The notes under the pieces are model-generated. The model did no database searches, was not told the DNA's origin, and worked only from the letters and a program-made list of their open reading frames with translations. A stretch of 33,567 bases of DNA. Origin: Paenibacillus sp. Soil787. GTDB taxonomy: Bacteria; Bacillota; Bacilli; Paenibacillales; NBRC-103111. This document shows positions 16,441 through 24,658 of this stretch, piece by piece. The translations under genes and the position numbers were made by a program. Each line of letters begins with the position of its first letter. Positions within the stretch are counted from its first letter, which is position 1. Location of the stretch: contig NZ_LMSP01000022.1 in NCBI RefSeq assembly GCF_001429545.1, forward strand, positions 55,560 to 89,126. Reading direction: 5' to 3'.

Positions 16441-16592
16441 TTGAAGGTAATTCCAATAACCGCTTTCATTACCGGCTAGGAAGGCTATTTGAGATTAACA
16501 GAAATATTTATTGGAGTTATGCGGAAGGCGATAACAAACTATATTTAGACAAAGAGGGTCGCGAAATAGATCCATTTCTCAATAAATCATGA
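16437..16592 (+). CDS. Small hypothetical protein (51 aa)
   Basis: ATG at 16437 opens MVEGNSNNRFHYRLGRLFEI, continuing NRNIYWSYAEGDNKLYLDKE to DPFLNKS. No good ribosome site is visible; the start lies immediately after the R motif. Its composition is convincing for coding sequence, and it may be either a complete small protein or the C-terminus of a larger one cut at the repeat. A perfect terminator follows 18 bases later. No family recognised. Confidence 0.45.
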   Translation: MVEGNSNNRFHYRLGRLFEINRNIYWSYAEGDNKLYLDKEGREIDPFLNKS

Positions 16593-16607
16593 AGAACCTA
16601 GATAAAA

Positions 16608-16650
16608 TGAAGAGACCATAGCTCGATGCTATGGTCTCTGGTCTCTTTCT
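16608..16650 (+). terminator. Intrinsic terminator
   Basis: AGAGACCATAGC-TCGAT-GCTATGGTCTCT followed by a T-rich tail. Confidence 0.85.
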
Positions 16651-16709
16651 ATGAAGCGGTAAGTAAAATTACTAACTACGAATTTCGCCTCACTTACTTC
16701 AACTGACCG

Positions 16710-17114
16710 TCAACGCCTACCGCTGAACCTTTTGATCGCTTCCTCGGTCACTGGTGCGAAGAGGTTAACCAGGTTGCCGTCGGGATCGCGAAACAGCACA
16801 GCACGGTTCCCCCACGGCATCGTAGTTGGTTCCTTTACCCACTCATCGACAAACGGCTTCAAGCGCTCGTATTCGGCATCAACATCGTGGACGCGGAACT
16901 CGATGATGACAGTGTGATTGTCGGCCGCCACTGCGGAACCAGCGCCGAACAGTTGCACTGTCTGGGAGTGGCCGATCGCCAGGGTACACGATGGCACAAC
17001 GAGTTCGGCGAAGACGGGCGCGGGGCGGTCCGCCGAAACACCCATGACTTTCTCATAGAACTCGACGAGACGATCCACGTCGTCGGTAATGATGCGTACA
17101 GAAGCAAAATTCAC
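16710..17114 (-). CDS. VOC-family (glyoxalase/bleomycin-resistance-like) protein, 134 aa
   Basis: A GTG at 17114, about ten bases after GGAAGG, opens MNFASVRIITDDVDRLVEFY. The pattern of two beta-alpha-beta-beta-beta modules is clear: VRIITDDVDRLVEFYEKVMG in the first, then VIIEFRVHDVDAEYERLKPF and WGNRAVLFRDPDGNLVNLFA (typical DPDGN turn) in the second. VOC proteins bind a metal and small electrophilic substrates; substrate cannot be predicted. It is GC-rich relative to its surroundings and on the minus strand, which suggests separate acquisition. A convergent terminator is not obvious, but a symmetrical hairpin lies upstream of it at 17231. It is intact. Confidence 0.85.
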   Translation of the reverse strand: MNFASVRIITDDVDRLVEFYEKVMGVSADRPAPVFAELVVPSCTLAIGHSQTVQLFGAGSAVAADNHTVIIEFRVHDVDAEYERLKPFVDEWVKEPTTMPWGNRAVLFRDPDGNLVNLFAPVTEEAIKRFSGRR

Positions 17115-17230
17115 GAGATACCATCCTTCCTAATATAAATGATACAATACCGTATCACATCATTTGGGTCCCAAATACTTCGCATTTATCTCCCACTCGT
17201 TTACGGTTACTTACTCCGATTATAAAAAAA

Positions 17231-17262
17231 CGCTACTGACAACAGTATGTCAGTAGTGTTTT
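17231..17262. terminator. Symmetrical hairpin, possible bidirectional terminator
   Basis: CACTACTGACATAC can be read on one strand and its complement pairs as CGCTACTGAC...GTCAGTAGTG, flanked by A7 on the left and T-rich sequence on the right. It sits between the minus-strand VOC gene's 5' side and the next repeat, so its role is unclear; it could be the scar of a lost gene's terminator. Confidence 0.55.
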
Positions 17263-17339
17263 AAAACTTTTTTTAGCTTTGCAGCATTGATTGTCATAGT
17301 GAATAGTATGAGGCTACTAAAGATTATAAATTAAATGCC

Positions 17340-17418
17340 TTTAATCATGACATGACGGCAGCTGGCACACGATCGGCTGCCGTTGTCTGTTGAAGTAACG
17401 GACAGATATGTTAAATAT
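17340..17418 (+). repeat. Hairpin repeat (degenerate L + hairpin + R)
   Basis: The hairpin GACGGCAGCTGG...GATCGGCTGCCGTTG spans 17354-17384. R is TTGAAGTAACGGACAGATAT (17390-17409). The TAATCATGACATGA lead-in marks the same subfamily as the copies at 8443 and 27327. Only the tail of L is visible. Confidence 0.82.
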
Positions 17419-17488
17419 AGAATAGTAGTTGCTTCAACAGGGGATGTTGTTATTGTATAACAGACCCATTTTTGGCTGGAGGAGCAGT

Positions 17489-18130
17489 ATGAGGAAAACT
17501 AGATTATGTCTTACGGTATTGGTTTGTCTAACATTGTTAAATCCATTTCTACCGCAGTTAAGAGCAAAAATGTCCATATTCTCTCCACAAGATATGATTC
17601 GTATCTCGGATTATATTGTTGTTGGAGAAATTAAAAAAGACGTTACTACAAAAAAACGAAATGCTGAATATACAACTACACACAAGGAGGTAACGATTTC
17701 AATCGAGTCCGTTCTAAAAGGCGATATGGCTCAAAAGGAAATTGTATTAAAGCGTGATATTCGAACAGATATCATGCATACAGATGGTGTTGACTTTAAT
17801 TTCCCCAAAAAAGGCACAAAAGTTATGCTGTTGTTAAGGAATTATGAAAGTAGCGGAATATCACCAGCGTATGCTAATAGTATTTGTGTAATTAAAAAAG
17901 GCAAAGTTCAACTAAATGATGGTATGGGATTTGGTAGCAATGATGTAAAATTTGAACCAAATGATTATGAGAAAGCTTACCAAACCATTTACGACAAACG
18001 GAAACGAGAGATTAGCGGTGAGATGCAGTTAACAAAGCCTGATCTGGTTGAATTGATTGTCCGAATGGAACAGTACATTTCTCACCAAAATCAGAACTCG
18101 TTAAAAAATGAGTTTGAAAAGTTCCAATAA
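17489..18130 (+). CDS. Secreted hypothetical protein (213 aa)
   Basis: ATG at 17489 follows GGAGGAG by four bases; an in-frame ATG at 17429 lacks a ribosome site. MRKTRLCLTVLVCLTLLNPF is a signal peptide. The mature region SDYIVVGEIKKDV...TISIESVLKGD...KEIVLKRDI, then KKGTKVMLLLRNYE, has the strand pattern of a small beta-sandwich; it resembles exported proteins that report something as a per-contract value (IESVLKGD, KGTKVMLLL) but I cannot name a family. The C-terminal 45 residues are helical and acidic (KPDLVELIVRMEQYISHQNQ). It is intact and flanked by repeats on both sides. Confidence 0.7.
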   Translation: MRKTRLCLTVLVCLTLLNPFLPQLRAKMSIFSPQDMIRISDYIVVGEIKKDVTTKKRNAEYTTTHKEVTISIESVLKGDMAQKEIVLKRDIRTDIMHTDGVDFNFPKKGTKVMLLLRNYESSGISPAYANSICVIKKGKVQLNDGMGFGSNDVKFEPNDYEKAYQTIYDKRKREISGEMQLTKPDLVELIVRMEQYISHQNQNSLKNEFEKFQ

Positions 18131-18236
18131 ATGAAGAACGATAACAGGGGGGAATTCAGTGAGGTAGCCACAGTTGAGGGCCTTGCTTCACGGCAGCTCT
18201 TCTTTTGTTTTATTAAAGTAACGGGCTGTTTTCTTA
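18131..18236 (+). repeat. Hairpin repeat (degenerate L + hairpin + R)
   Basis: AAGAACGATAACAGG (about 18134) may be a worn L. The hairpin GAGGGCCTTGC...CGGCAGCTCTTCTTTTG spans 18176-18206. R is AAAGTAACGGGCTGTTTTCT (18214-18233). TGTGGTATTATG at about 18242 matches the promoter-like word found after other R motifs. Confidence 0.72.
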
Positions 18237-18285
18237 CAATATGTGGTATTATGAAGTGTAGTAGACGATAGCTCTGAGTATTGAA

Positions 18286-18700
18286 ATGGGGATGATATCA
18301 TTGGCTTTTTTTACTTTTGGATTTGGTGTTCATGCTATAATAACAAATTCCGAAGTTCAATTACTCTTGTTAAAGCGAACATATGGAAATAAGGGGTGGG
18401 GATTACCCGGTGGTGGTGTAGACGCCGGTGAAACAATTCATCAAGCGCTATTTCGAGAATGTCATGAAGAACTTGGAGTAGAAATTCAAAATGCTGTATT
18501 AACGGGATTTTATTATCATAGTAGTATTAACGCCCAAGTTGCAATATTTCGCTGCCCCTTACCAAAAGGATACCAAGATAAACCTAAGCTCTGAACATTC
18601 TGAATATAAATGGGCAGATATATCTGAATTAAACGATGTTCAGCGTATAAGAACTTTAGATGCTTTGGAGCATGGACAAGTAATAAGTCGAGCATTTTAA
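18286..18700 (+). pseudogene. Nudix hydrolase, frameshifted
   Basis: ATG at 18286 (or TTG at 18301) gives a beta-rich start and then WGLPGGGVDAGETIHQALFR followed by ECHEELGVE, a full Nudix box (GX5EX7REXXEEXGU). The frame ends at 18594. The other frame continues KINLSSEHSEYKWADISELN then DVQRIRTLDALEHGQVISRAF to 18700, the normal Nudix C-terminus. A one-base indel near 18560 accounts for the switch. The family hydrolyses nucleoside-diphosphate-linked compounds; the substrate is unknown. It is followed by a YdcF-like gene 40 bases later, the only place in the array with two genes in one unit. Confidence 0.78.
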
Positions 18701-18740
18701 AAATTGTTAGACATAAATTGAATAAAGAAGGGAGGTTGCT

Positions 18741-19303
18741 ATGTCTTTTCCATTTGACTGTATTAGTGATTTTATGTTTTTCGAAACCGAATTGGGTCAT
18801 TCAGATGTAATATTAATTCCTGGTGCTAGCCATCCTCAATTAATGGAAAGAGCCGCATGTTATATCATCAGGGTATAGCTCCGTTGATTCTACCTTCTGG
18901 TGGTGCCACCCCACATGTAGAAACAACTGAATCGGAGTTTTTGCGAAATGTAGGGGTAACATTAGGCGTTCCTTCTGAAGCAATACTTCAAGAAGATAAA
19001 GCGACGAATACCTTTGAAAATGCACGATTATCTTTAAAAGTATTACAAGAAAAAGGTATTAAACCTAATAAAGTAGTGTTGGTTTGTTAAAACTATCACG
19101 CGCGGAGAGCACTCCTAACATATCAAATTATTTTTCCAAGAGAGACTGTTTTCTACGTAAGTCCGGTGATTGACAATACAGGTACTTCCAAGGATAACTG
19201 GTTTCTAGATAATGATAAAATTAGATATGTAATGAATGAACTTGAGAAGGTAGGAAAATATTTCAGGCCAGCTATATACCAAATTGGATCAAATGGCGGC
19301 TAA
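18741..19303 (+). pseudogene. YdcF/DUF218-family protein, frameshift plus nonsense
   Basis: ATG at 18741 after GAAGGGAGG gives MSFPFDCISDFMFFETELGH then SDVILIPGASHPQLMERAA. A one-base shift near 18858 moves it to LYHQGIAPLILPSGGATPHV and EDKATNTFENARLSLKVLQE. After VVLVC a TAA (19088-19090) stands where family members have a Lys (VCKNYHARRALLTYQ). The frame then continues to 19303 with FPRETVFYVSPVIDNTG. DUF218 proteins have conserved DxxIxxG, TxxNA and the xxHxxRA motifs, all visible. Two independent lesions make a sequencing artefact unlikely. Family members are thought to act in envelope metabolism. The stop lies a few bases before the following repeat. Confidence 0.78.
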
Positions 19304-19412
19304 AACGCTAACGGCGGAGTACGCTAACGGGAGTATGTTTAATAAAAACAGCAGCAGTCTTGGGACTTTAATTCCAGACCGCTGCTGTTTCTTGTTATTA
19401 ACACACGGGGGG
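19304..19412 (+). repeat. Hairpin repeat with doubled L and a different stem
   Basis: Two L-type starts are adjacent: AACGCTAACGGCGGAGT and ACGCTAACGGGAGTATG (19305-19338). The stem AACAGCAGC...GCTGCTGTT (19346-19389) has a long loop and a TTTCTTG tail. R is not clear (TTATTAACACACGGG). Confidence 0.65.
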
Positions 19413-19482
19413 GACTTTTAGGAACTTATTATTTTGAATGATCGAAAATAAACATTATAATTTGTAACAATATAATTGTCGG

Positions 19483-19606
19483 GTGACAAGAACATATAAG
19501 CTTAAAAGTCACATAGTTGCGGCTTTTTTTGTTTTAACGATATATGTTCTTGTCAAAAGCCAATGACAAGAACATATATCGTTTGCCGAATGATGACAAG
19601 AACTTG
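19483..19606. repeat. Cluster of TGACAAGAAC repeats with a 19-bp palindrome
   Basis: Four copies of TGACAAGAACWTRTA lie in 120 bases: at about 19485 (direct), 19545-19560 (inverted), 19567 (direct) and 19592 (direct, diverged). The middle pair makes a perfect inverted repeat, ACGATATATGTTCTTGTCA and its complement, around an eight-base centre. The T-run GGCTTTTTTTG lies inside. A single related word occurs at 2131. Repeated transposase-binding words of this kind mark the ends of IS21-like elements, so the cluster could be two IS ends with the interior deleted, but regulator binding is an alternative. Confidence 0.55.
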
Positions 19607-19688
19607 TATTGTTATGCGTAACTGAAAACCTTTCTCAACAACAGGTTAAATTAAATGAATTTAAAACGTAAGCTGGAAAGGGGCGACG

Positions 19689-19716
19689 ATTGAGCTAACG
19701 GGCAGGTTTATTCAAT
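19689..19716 (+). repeat. Solo hybrid L/R motif
   Basis: TTGAGCTAACGGGCAGGTTT (19690-19709) has the left flank of L (GAGCTAACGG) and the core of R (GGGCAGG). A hybrid is what recombination between L and R of one copy would leave. The following ATCACTTCGCGAATA is shared with the sequence after the copy at 29765. Confidence 0.7.
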
Positions 19717-19823
19717 CACTTCGCGAATATTTCATAGGTGGGAATTTATGTTAAGTTCATAAACATACGGTTTATTATACGAATTTCGCAACATTGGGAT
19801 TAATCATAGAAAGGAGTAGTTAT

Positions 19824-20341
19824 ATGAATTTTAATATGAAAGAAGCTATTGAGGTTCTGGAACGTACCCCACAAGCATTAGAGTTTTTTTATCTGGCATA
19901 TCTGATACATGGTTGAATTGCAATGAAGGCGAAGGAACGTGGAATGTCACTGAAGTAATTGAGCATCTCATTGAGTTAGAGGTAGATACTTGGATACCAA
20001 GGTTAGAATTTATTCTTCAGGAAGGTGAAAGTAAACCATTTCCTTCATTTGATCGCCATTCTCATTTAAATGAAAGTTCATCGATTGAACAAAAGTTAAT
20101 TGAATTTAAAACGCTTAGAACACAAAATCTAACCAAACTTAAGGTTCTTTTTGAAACTAAATTGAATCTTGAGTTGACGGGTTTACACCCTAGATTAGGT
20201 GTAGTGATGTTAAGAGAATTACTTTCTACCTGGGTTGTTCATGATTTAACGCACACTGCTCAAATCGCACGGGTAATGGCCAAGAGATATAGGGCGGACA
20301 TTGGGCCATGGATAGAATATATTGGTATAATGAAAAAGTAA
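19824..20341 (+). pseudogene. DinB-like protein, frameshifted in a T-run
   Basis: ATG at 19824 after AAAGGAG gives [22 protein letters not shown], then a stop. Adding one T to the seven-T run near 19886 gives [20 protein letters not shown] and joins to [20 protein letters not shown]. The rest reads through to [10 protein letters not shown] at 20341, about 172 residues. The four-helix pattern and the His residues of VIEHLIELE and [16 protein letters not shown] fit a DinB-like metal site. One homopolymer indel is the only lesion, so this could be an intact gene with a base-calling error. A DinB tail also starts the window. Confidence 0.72.
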
Positions 20342-20390
20342 TGATGACATGACATGTGAACCACCATTTCCCTAGGAACAAGAAATTTAG

Positions 20391-20471
20391 TCATTCAACT
20401 AACAGATACGATAGTTGAATGATCAGGGAGCAAATCATGCCGCGGCAGCCTATTGAAGTAAAATGCGATTC
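20391..20471 (+). repeat. Hairpin repeat with a perfect-palindrome L
   Basis: L is TCATTCAACTA-N10-TAGTTGAATGA (20391-20422), an 11-bp perfect inverted repeat around ACAGATACGA. Only the right hairpin arm remains (GCGGCAGCC, 20442). R is degenerate (TTGAAGTAAAATGCGATTC). Confidence 0.75.
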
Positions 20472-20530
20472 CTAATTATGGTAATATAAGACAGGGGAAT
20501 ATTTCACTTGGTTATGGGAGGGAGTAGAGG

Positions 20531-20653
20531 ATGAGCTATTCAAAAAGTAGGTGGTCTTTTGTTATAGGCAGTATAATAGTTACTTCTATTGCGTTAGGGA
20601 TTTTTGCACCTAACTACTTTAAATACAATCCTCCAAAAAATCTTCAAACCTGA
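20531..20653 (+). CDS. Small membrane protein (40 aa)
   Basis: ATG at 20531 follows GGGAGGGAGTAGAGG. The peptide MSYSKSRWSFVIGSIIVTSI, then ALGIFAPNYFKYNPP, has one membrane segment (about residues 9-26) after a short basic N-terminus, so it should lie with its N-terminus in the cytoplasm. No family is recognised. It is the last gene unit before the minus-strand GH59 region. The ribosome site is strong, and the composition is typical of a small bacterial membrane protein. Confidence 0.5.
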   Translation: MSYSKSRWSFVIGSIIVTSIALGIFAPNYFKYNPPKNLQT

Positions 20654-20720
20654 CATGAAATAATGTTTGATTAAATTCCTACATCAGGATCAATATGATG
20701 CATTTTCGTGGACAGCCATG

Positions 20721-20779
20721 AAAAAAGCTCCTATATGTAGAGAATGACGAGTTAACCATCATTCACCCAAAAGGAGCTA
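20721..20779 (-). terminator. Probable terminator of the GH59 gene
   Basis: On the minus strand TAGCTCCTT and AGGAGCT pair across a 40-base loop, followed by TTTTTTC. A second imperfect hairpin (GTCGGTCG...CGACCGAC) lies between it and the gene at 20790-20832. Confidence 0.6.
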
Positions 20780-20874
20780 ATCTATGGATAGTCGGTCGGA
20801 AGGAGAATCATACCATGCTCCCGACGACCGACCGGCCTCTTTACTAAATTACCGAAACTTACTTAACCTCTGTA

Positions 20875-23800
20875 CTAATTGCTTACATCAATCCTATCTG
20901 CCGTAATAATATTAGCGGATGAGCTTGCATTCTTTGTACCTGTTACCCTGACCTTCACCGTATGTTGTCCAGCCGTCAAGACAGGACTTGTATAGATTAG
21001 CACGTCATCCGATCTGGTTGAAGCGTAAGTGTCCACCAAAGTCTCAGCCCCGCCATCGATGGATATTGCAGCGATACCTTGATTTGCAGCGGTGGCGGTA
21101 AATACTTTAGCCTGAGTACCGTTGAAGCTTAACTGATAATAATTATTCGTAACGCTGCTCCAGTGGTTGTCATTGTTGTACGCCCCACTCTGTGAACCAT
21201 AACTCCATGAAGTATTATATTGATATTGATTATTGCCTGTTCCGGTTGTATTATCGTTTACTGTCACCGGTGTTACTACATCTATTCTGTCTGCTGTAAT
21301 GATATTGCCGGATGAGCTTGCATTTTTGGTACCTGTGACCCTGACCTTTACCGTATGTTGCCCAGGCGCCAACTCAGGGCTTGTATAGATGATCACGTTA
21401 TCCGCTCTGGTTGCAGCATAAGTATCTACCAGAGTTTCAGTCCCACCATCGATGGATATAGCCGCGATACCTTGATTTGAAGCTTTGGCGGTATATACCT
21501 TAACCTGAGTACCGATGAAGCCTACCTGGTAATAATTATTAGTTGTGCTGCTCCAGTGGTTGTCTCCCGCGTATGCGCCGCTCTGTGAACCATAACTCCA
21601 TGCAGTGTTATATAGATACTGGTTATTGTATGTTCCAAGATCATTGTCATTCACTGCCGCTGTGGAAAGAGCTGTTGCCGGGTTAAAGCTTTGTGCATCA
21701 GCATAATCAACAGTGATCGTTCCGGTTTTGACAACCAGCTGGAAGGTATGGGAGCCTGCTGCAAGTCCATAGTTACTGTATAGAACATTCCTGTTTTGTG
21801 TAGCTGTCGTGGTTGTATTGATCGTTGTCTGCAAGACACCGTCGATGTAAACATCAGCTGTGCCGCCAGAGCTACTCTTAGGGCCTACGAGACTGAATTG
21901 GGAACCATTGAAGGAGATATTCAAAGTTGCACCAAGTGTACTTGACGAGCTATGAGTCCTTTTTAAGTCAGAATAGCTGGTATTTACTGAATTTGTCCAA
22001 TTCCCTAATGAGTAGGAGAAAGTAGTCGAGTCTGCATCATCTGTCTGATTAACAAATACAAGGGTATTGGCATCAATAGCCTCAATCTTGAAATTGTCAT
22101 ACATAACAGCCGACCATGTGGTGGTGCTGGTTGTATCGGTTGCTATAGCGGCATTCCCTGAAGAGAATGTACCATCAGTTACGGTAGTTAAAAGTACTCC
22201 GTCTACATACCCCGTTATCGTCGTTCCATTGGCTGCAATCTTCACATTATGCCAGTTAGCGATGTTATATCCTGTTATCGTACCGGATGATAGGGTTGTT
22301 ACAGTCCCGCCGGTTGATTTTCTTAATGCCCAGCTTCCATTCCCGCCAAGCCTCATCGAATATCCTTCCGGTTCCGTATTAGATGCAGCCATACCATCTA
22401 CTTCGTTAATCCTTGCGACTACACTAGCATAAGATGACGTGTCAGGTATTTTAACATCCGAACTCACCTGATAGTTGGCAAGGTTAAGACCTCCGATAAC
22501 ACTAAACGGCTTCTGACTATTTCCGCTACCCCAAGGTGTCGGAAGATTTATGACAACCTGCTTCAGGACCTTTCCTCCTATACCGTCATCCGCTACTTCG
22601 AATGCTCCGTCCTGATCGTGGAAATATTTCGCTTGATCACCAATGGCATAGCTTGAAAAATCATCGGTATATGGCAAGCTTATGTTACTGTTGGCCGGAA
22701 TCGAATAAGTAGGAGTACCCTTTTGCTGGCCAGTCGTGGTTGTAAGCGAATAAACGGATTGTGCTGGCACTGTAATAGTAAAGGTACCGCTGCTTGGAGT
22801 AATGGATGTCTTCTGTACAAACTGTGCATTCTGATCGGTCGCCCAAACATTCAACGCAGCAGTTGACAGATTTGTTGTATTGAAGGTATAGGTTGCATTA
22901 TAGGATCCTCCATTTACAAGAACAATACTGTAGTTGTTAGAAGCAGAATCTTTAAATGTTACATAAGAGTTATCCGCATCGATAGCACCTGAACCACTAT
23001 CAAGTATTTTCCAGCCAACATCTGCAAACTGGGTGAATTGGGCCGTCAGCCACAGGTCCTTTTGAATTTCATAGTAGCCGGACCATGGAGTATTGGCGGT
23101 AAGTATACCTTTTCGCTGGTATTTGATGTTTTCATACACGCTGTCAAGCGCCGGTTGATACATCCACATGGACTGCTTTCCGGTGGACAGGGCTGTTGCA
23201 ATTCTTCTCGCAACCCAGATCCCTCTGCTCCAATCCATCATACCGGTGTCGCTTTCCGAATTGAAAAGGGGCATGCCTGAGCTTTGCGCAGCGGATGTGC
23301 TGGAGTCTGTATAATGTGCCGACTGCGCAAAAACATCAGCCTTCAAAGTAGCATCCGAGTTTATAGTAGATGCAGCGCTCCACTTCGTATTGATATCATC
23401 AGCAATGACAATCTTCGATGTGTACCCGCCTGCATCCAATGCCGGCTTAAAGGTGTTTTTAATAAAATCTCCCAATGACGTTGCATAATTGGTTTCATTA
23501 ATGCCAGGGCCTATAAAGTCAACCGGTGTTCCATTGGCCGCCATTAAATCCAGATACTTCAGAAGATAGTTGGACTTTAATGTATCGGTATTTACCCAAG
23601 CAGGCGTAGCCCATCTTAATGCTGCAAATTCCATGTTTGCATTTCTGAGCTTTGCTTGGCTTGCAATCCAGAAGTTAACTCCTCTTGCTACAGCAGTGTC
23701 TGTTTGGTTTCTCCAGTGCGATGGCTCTGTACCGCTGGAACTATTGCTATCGGCTCCAATTTCATTCTTTACCACCTGCAAGCTTGCCCCGAATTTGGGT

Positions 23801-24084
23801 TTAAATAAGAAGTCCAGAATATCGCTTTGCTGATTCGCCGGATAATCCTTCAACAGCTTTGAGGTGCCGCTGGAATTCACCATGCCGATCCCATAGAAGG
23901 TTCTGGAAGTCCCGTTTCCATCGATATTTACTGTCGTAGCAGCGTTGGCTGTTAGTGGAATGGTAAAAACCGACGCAAGAAGGGTCGTGGCAAAAGTAAG
24001 CGAAAGGAGCTTTTTTGTCTGTTTTGGGAGACTGCTTGTTGTACCTTTGTCAAGGCGGATTTTTGAAATATTACTTTTTAACAT
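20875..24084 (-). CDS. GH59-family galactosylceramidase-like secreted glycosidase (1069 aa)
   Basis: Start ATG at 24084 follows AGGAGGT by six bases; a longer frame from 24153 lacks a ribosome site. A signal peptide ends near residue 48 (LTANA|ATT). The catalytic domain follows: DGNGTSRTFYGIG, DILDFLFKPKFGASLQVVKN then EIGADSNSSSGTEPSH. These match GH59 galactocerebrosidase rather than GH30. Likely acid/base is Glu197 (GINETN) and nucleophile Glu277 (FNSESD). Further on TANTPWSGYYEIQKDLWLTA and FTQFADVGWKIL are GH59 hallmarks. Next comes a laminin-G-like lectin domain (FSSYAIGDQAKYF ... GGLNLANYQVSSDVKI), a beta-rich module, and two near-identical tandem modules (LGTYNNQYLYNTAWSYGSQS type) of about 110 residues that end in ITADRIDV and probably bind carbohydrate. 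It should release galactose from beta-galactosides outside the cell. It is intact. Confidence 0.88.
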   Translation of the reverse strand: MLKSNISKIRLDKGTTSSLPKQTKKLLSLTFATTLLASVFTIPLTANAATTVNIDGNGTSRTFYGIGMVNSSGTSKLLKDYPANQQSDILDFLFKPKFGASLQVVKNEIGADSNSSSGTEPSHWRNQTDTAVARGVNFWIASQAKLRNANMEFAALRWATPAWVNTDTLKSNYLLKYLDLMAANGTPVDFIGPGINETNYATSLGDFIKNTFKPALDAGGYTSKIVIADDINTKWSAASTINSDATLKADVFAQSAHYTDSSTSAAQSSGMPLFNSESDTGMMDWSRGIWVARRIATALSTGKQSMWMYQPALDSVYENIKYQRKGILTANTPWSGYYEIQKDLWLTAQFTQFADVGWKILDSGSGAIDADNSYVTFKDSASNNYSIVLVNGGSYNATYTFNTTNLSTAALNVWATDQNAQFVQKTSITPSSGTFTITVPAQSVYSLTTTTGQQKGTPTYSIPANSNISLPYTDDFSSYAIGDQAKYFHDQDGAFEVADDGIGGKVLKQVVINLPTPWGSGNSQKPFSVIGGLNLANYQVSSDVKIPDTSSYASVVARINEVDGMAASNTEPEGYSMRLGGNGSWALRKSTGGTVTTLSSGTITGYNIANWHNVKIAANGTTITGYVDGVLLTTVTDGTFSSGNAAIATDTTSTTTWSAVMYDNFKIEAIDANTLVFVNQTDDADSTTFSYSLGNWTNSVNTSYSDLKRTHSSSSTLGATLNISFNGSQFSLVGPKSSSGGTADVYIDGVLQTTINTTTTATQNRNVLYSNYGLAAGSHTFQLVVKTGTITVDYADAQSFNPATALSTAAVNDNDLGTYNNQYLYNTAWSYGSQSGAYAGDNHWSSTTNNYYQVGFIGTQVKVYTAKASNQGIAAISIDGGTETLVDTYAATRADNVIIYTSPELAPGQHTVKVRVTGTKNASSSGNIITADRIDVVTPVTVNDNTTGTGNNQYQYNTSWSYGSQSGAYNNDNHWSSVTNNYYQLSFNGTQAKVFTATAANQGIAAISIDGGAETLVDTYASTRSDDVLIYTSPVLTAGQHTVKVRVTGTKNASSSANIITADRIDVSN

Positions 24085-24298
24085 AAATTTACCTCCTAAA
24101 TTGCCAAAATTACAAAGCATAAAACGAATAAGTAATTTGAATACTATAACCAAAATCCTAAAAAATCACCTTAAAAACGTATTCCTAAAAGAGTTATTGC
24201 TAATGAATAATGAGTTCCGGCTGGTATATGTACCTGACCATCTTGGCATCCCAATGCCTTGCGGCTCGCATTATCCTCAATCATCATCGCCGTCGATG

Positions 24299-24312
24299 TG
24301 TAAGCGGTTTCA
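24299..24312 (-). promoter_or_regulatory. CcpA cre site
   Basis: TGTAAGCGGTTTCA matches the consensus TGWAANCGNTNWCA at every position. It lies about 215 bases upstream of the GH59 start and directly after the stop of the permease stub, and suggests carbon catabolite control of the glycosidase region. Confidence 0.75.
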
Positions 24313-24314
24313 TT

Positions 24315-24389
24315 TTATGCGATTGAAACTATTTCTGTTGGAGCTAACAACAAACACGGAAACAGTTTTGCTTTGCTTTTTCTCATCAT
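24315..24389 (-). pseudogene. N-terminal stub of a sugar ABC-transporter permease
   Basis: After GAGGAGGT on the minus strand, ATG at 24389 gives MMRKSKAKLFPCLLLAPTEI then VSIA and a stop. Carbohydrate ABC permeases of the LplB/MalF type often begin with a short basic helix followed by P-Y/C-L-L-L-A/S-P-T. The same frame stays open after the stop for about 50 codons (ending LAITLLGIRF), but that part shows no membrane helices. It is likely the scar of a deletion that removed the transporter and moved the GH59 gene close to its promoter. Confidence 0.45.
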
Positions 24390-24658
24390 TACAGTACCTC
24401 CTCTTTGAATTAATCTTTATTAATACGGGGGAATATGTTTAGTATACTTGAAAATTTAATGCCAGTTATCCAATTATTTTGACCACTTATTAAAAAAAAT
24501 TGACATGATCACTTATATCTGACAAAAGATACGCCTTCGTGTCTAAACTTTGAGATGAATTCTCGTAGTACTGATTTCGATCCTACTTCTAGTGTTTTCA
24601 ACATAACGATTGCGGCACAATCCGTTGGTGATAAGCAAAAAAAGGGGAGTGGCCTTCG
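24390..24658. other. Intergenic stretch between the permease stub and the IS110 relic
   Basis: AT-rich, without a supportable gene. It should hold the minus-strand promoter for the stub/GH59 region and the left end of the IS110 relic; neither could be pinned down. Confidence 0.35.

Noticed and set aside
23945..24442. Plus-strand ORF of 165 codons opposite the GH59 start
   Set aside because: It is antisense to the signal peptide, leader, cre site and permease stub, has no ribosome site and has a composition unlike a protein.
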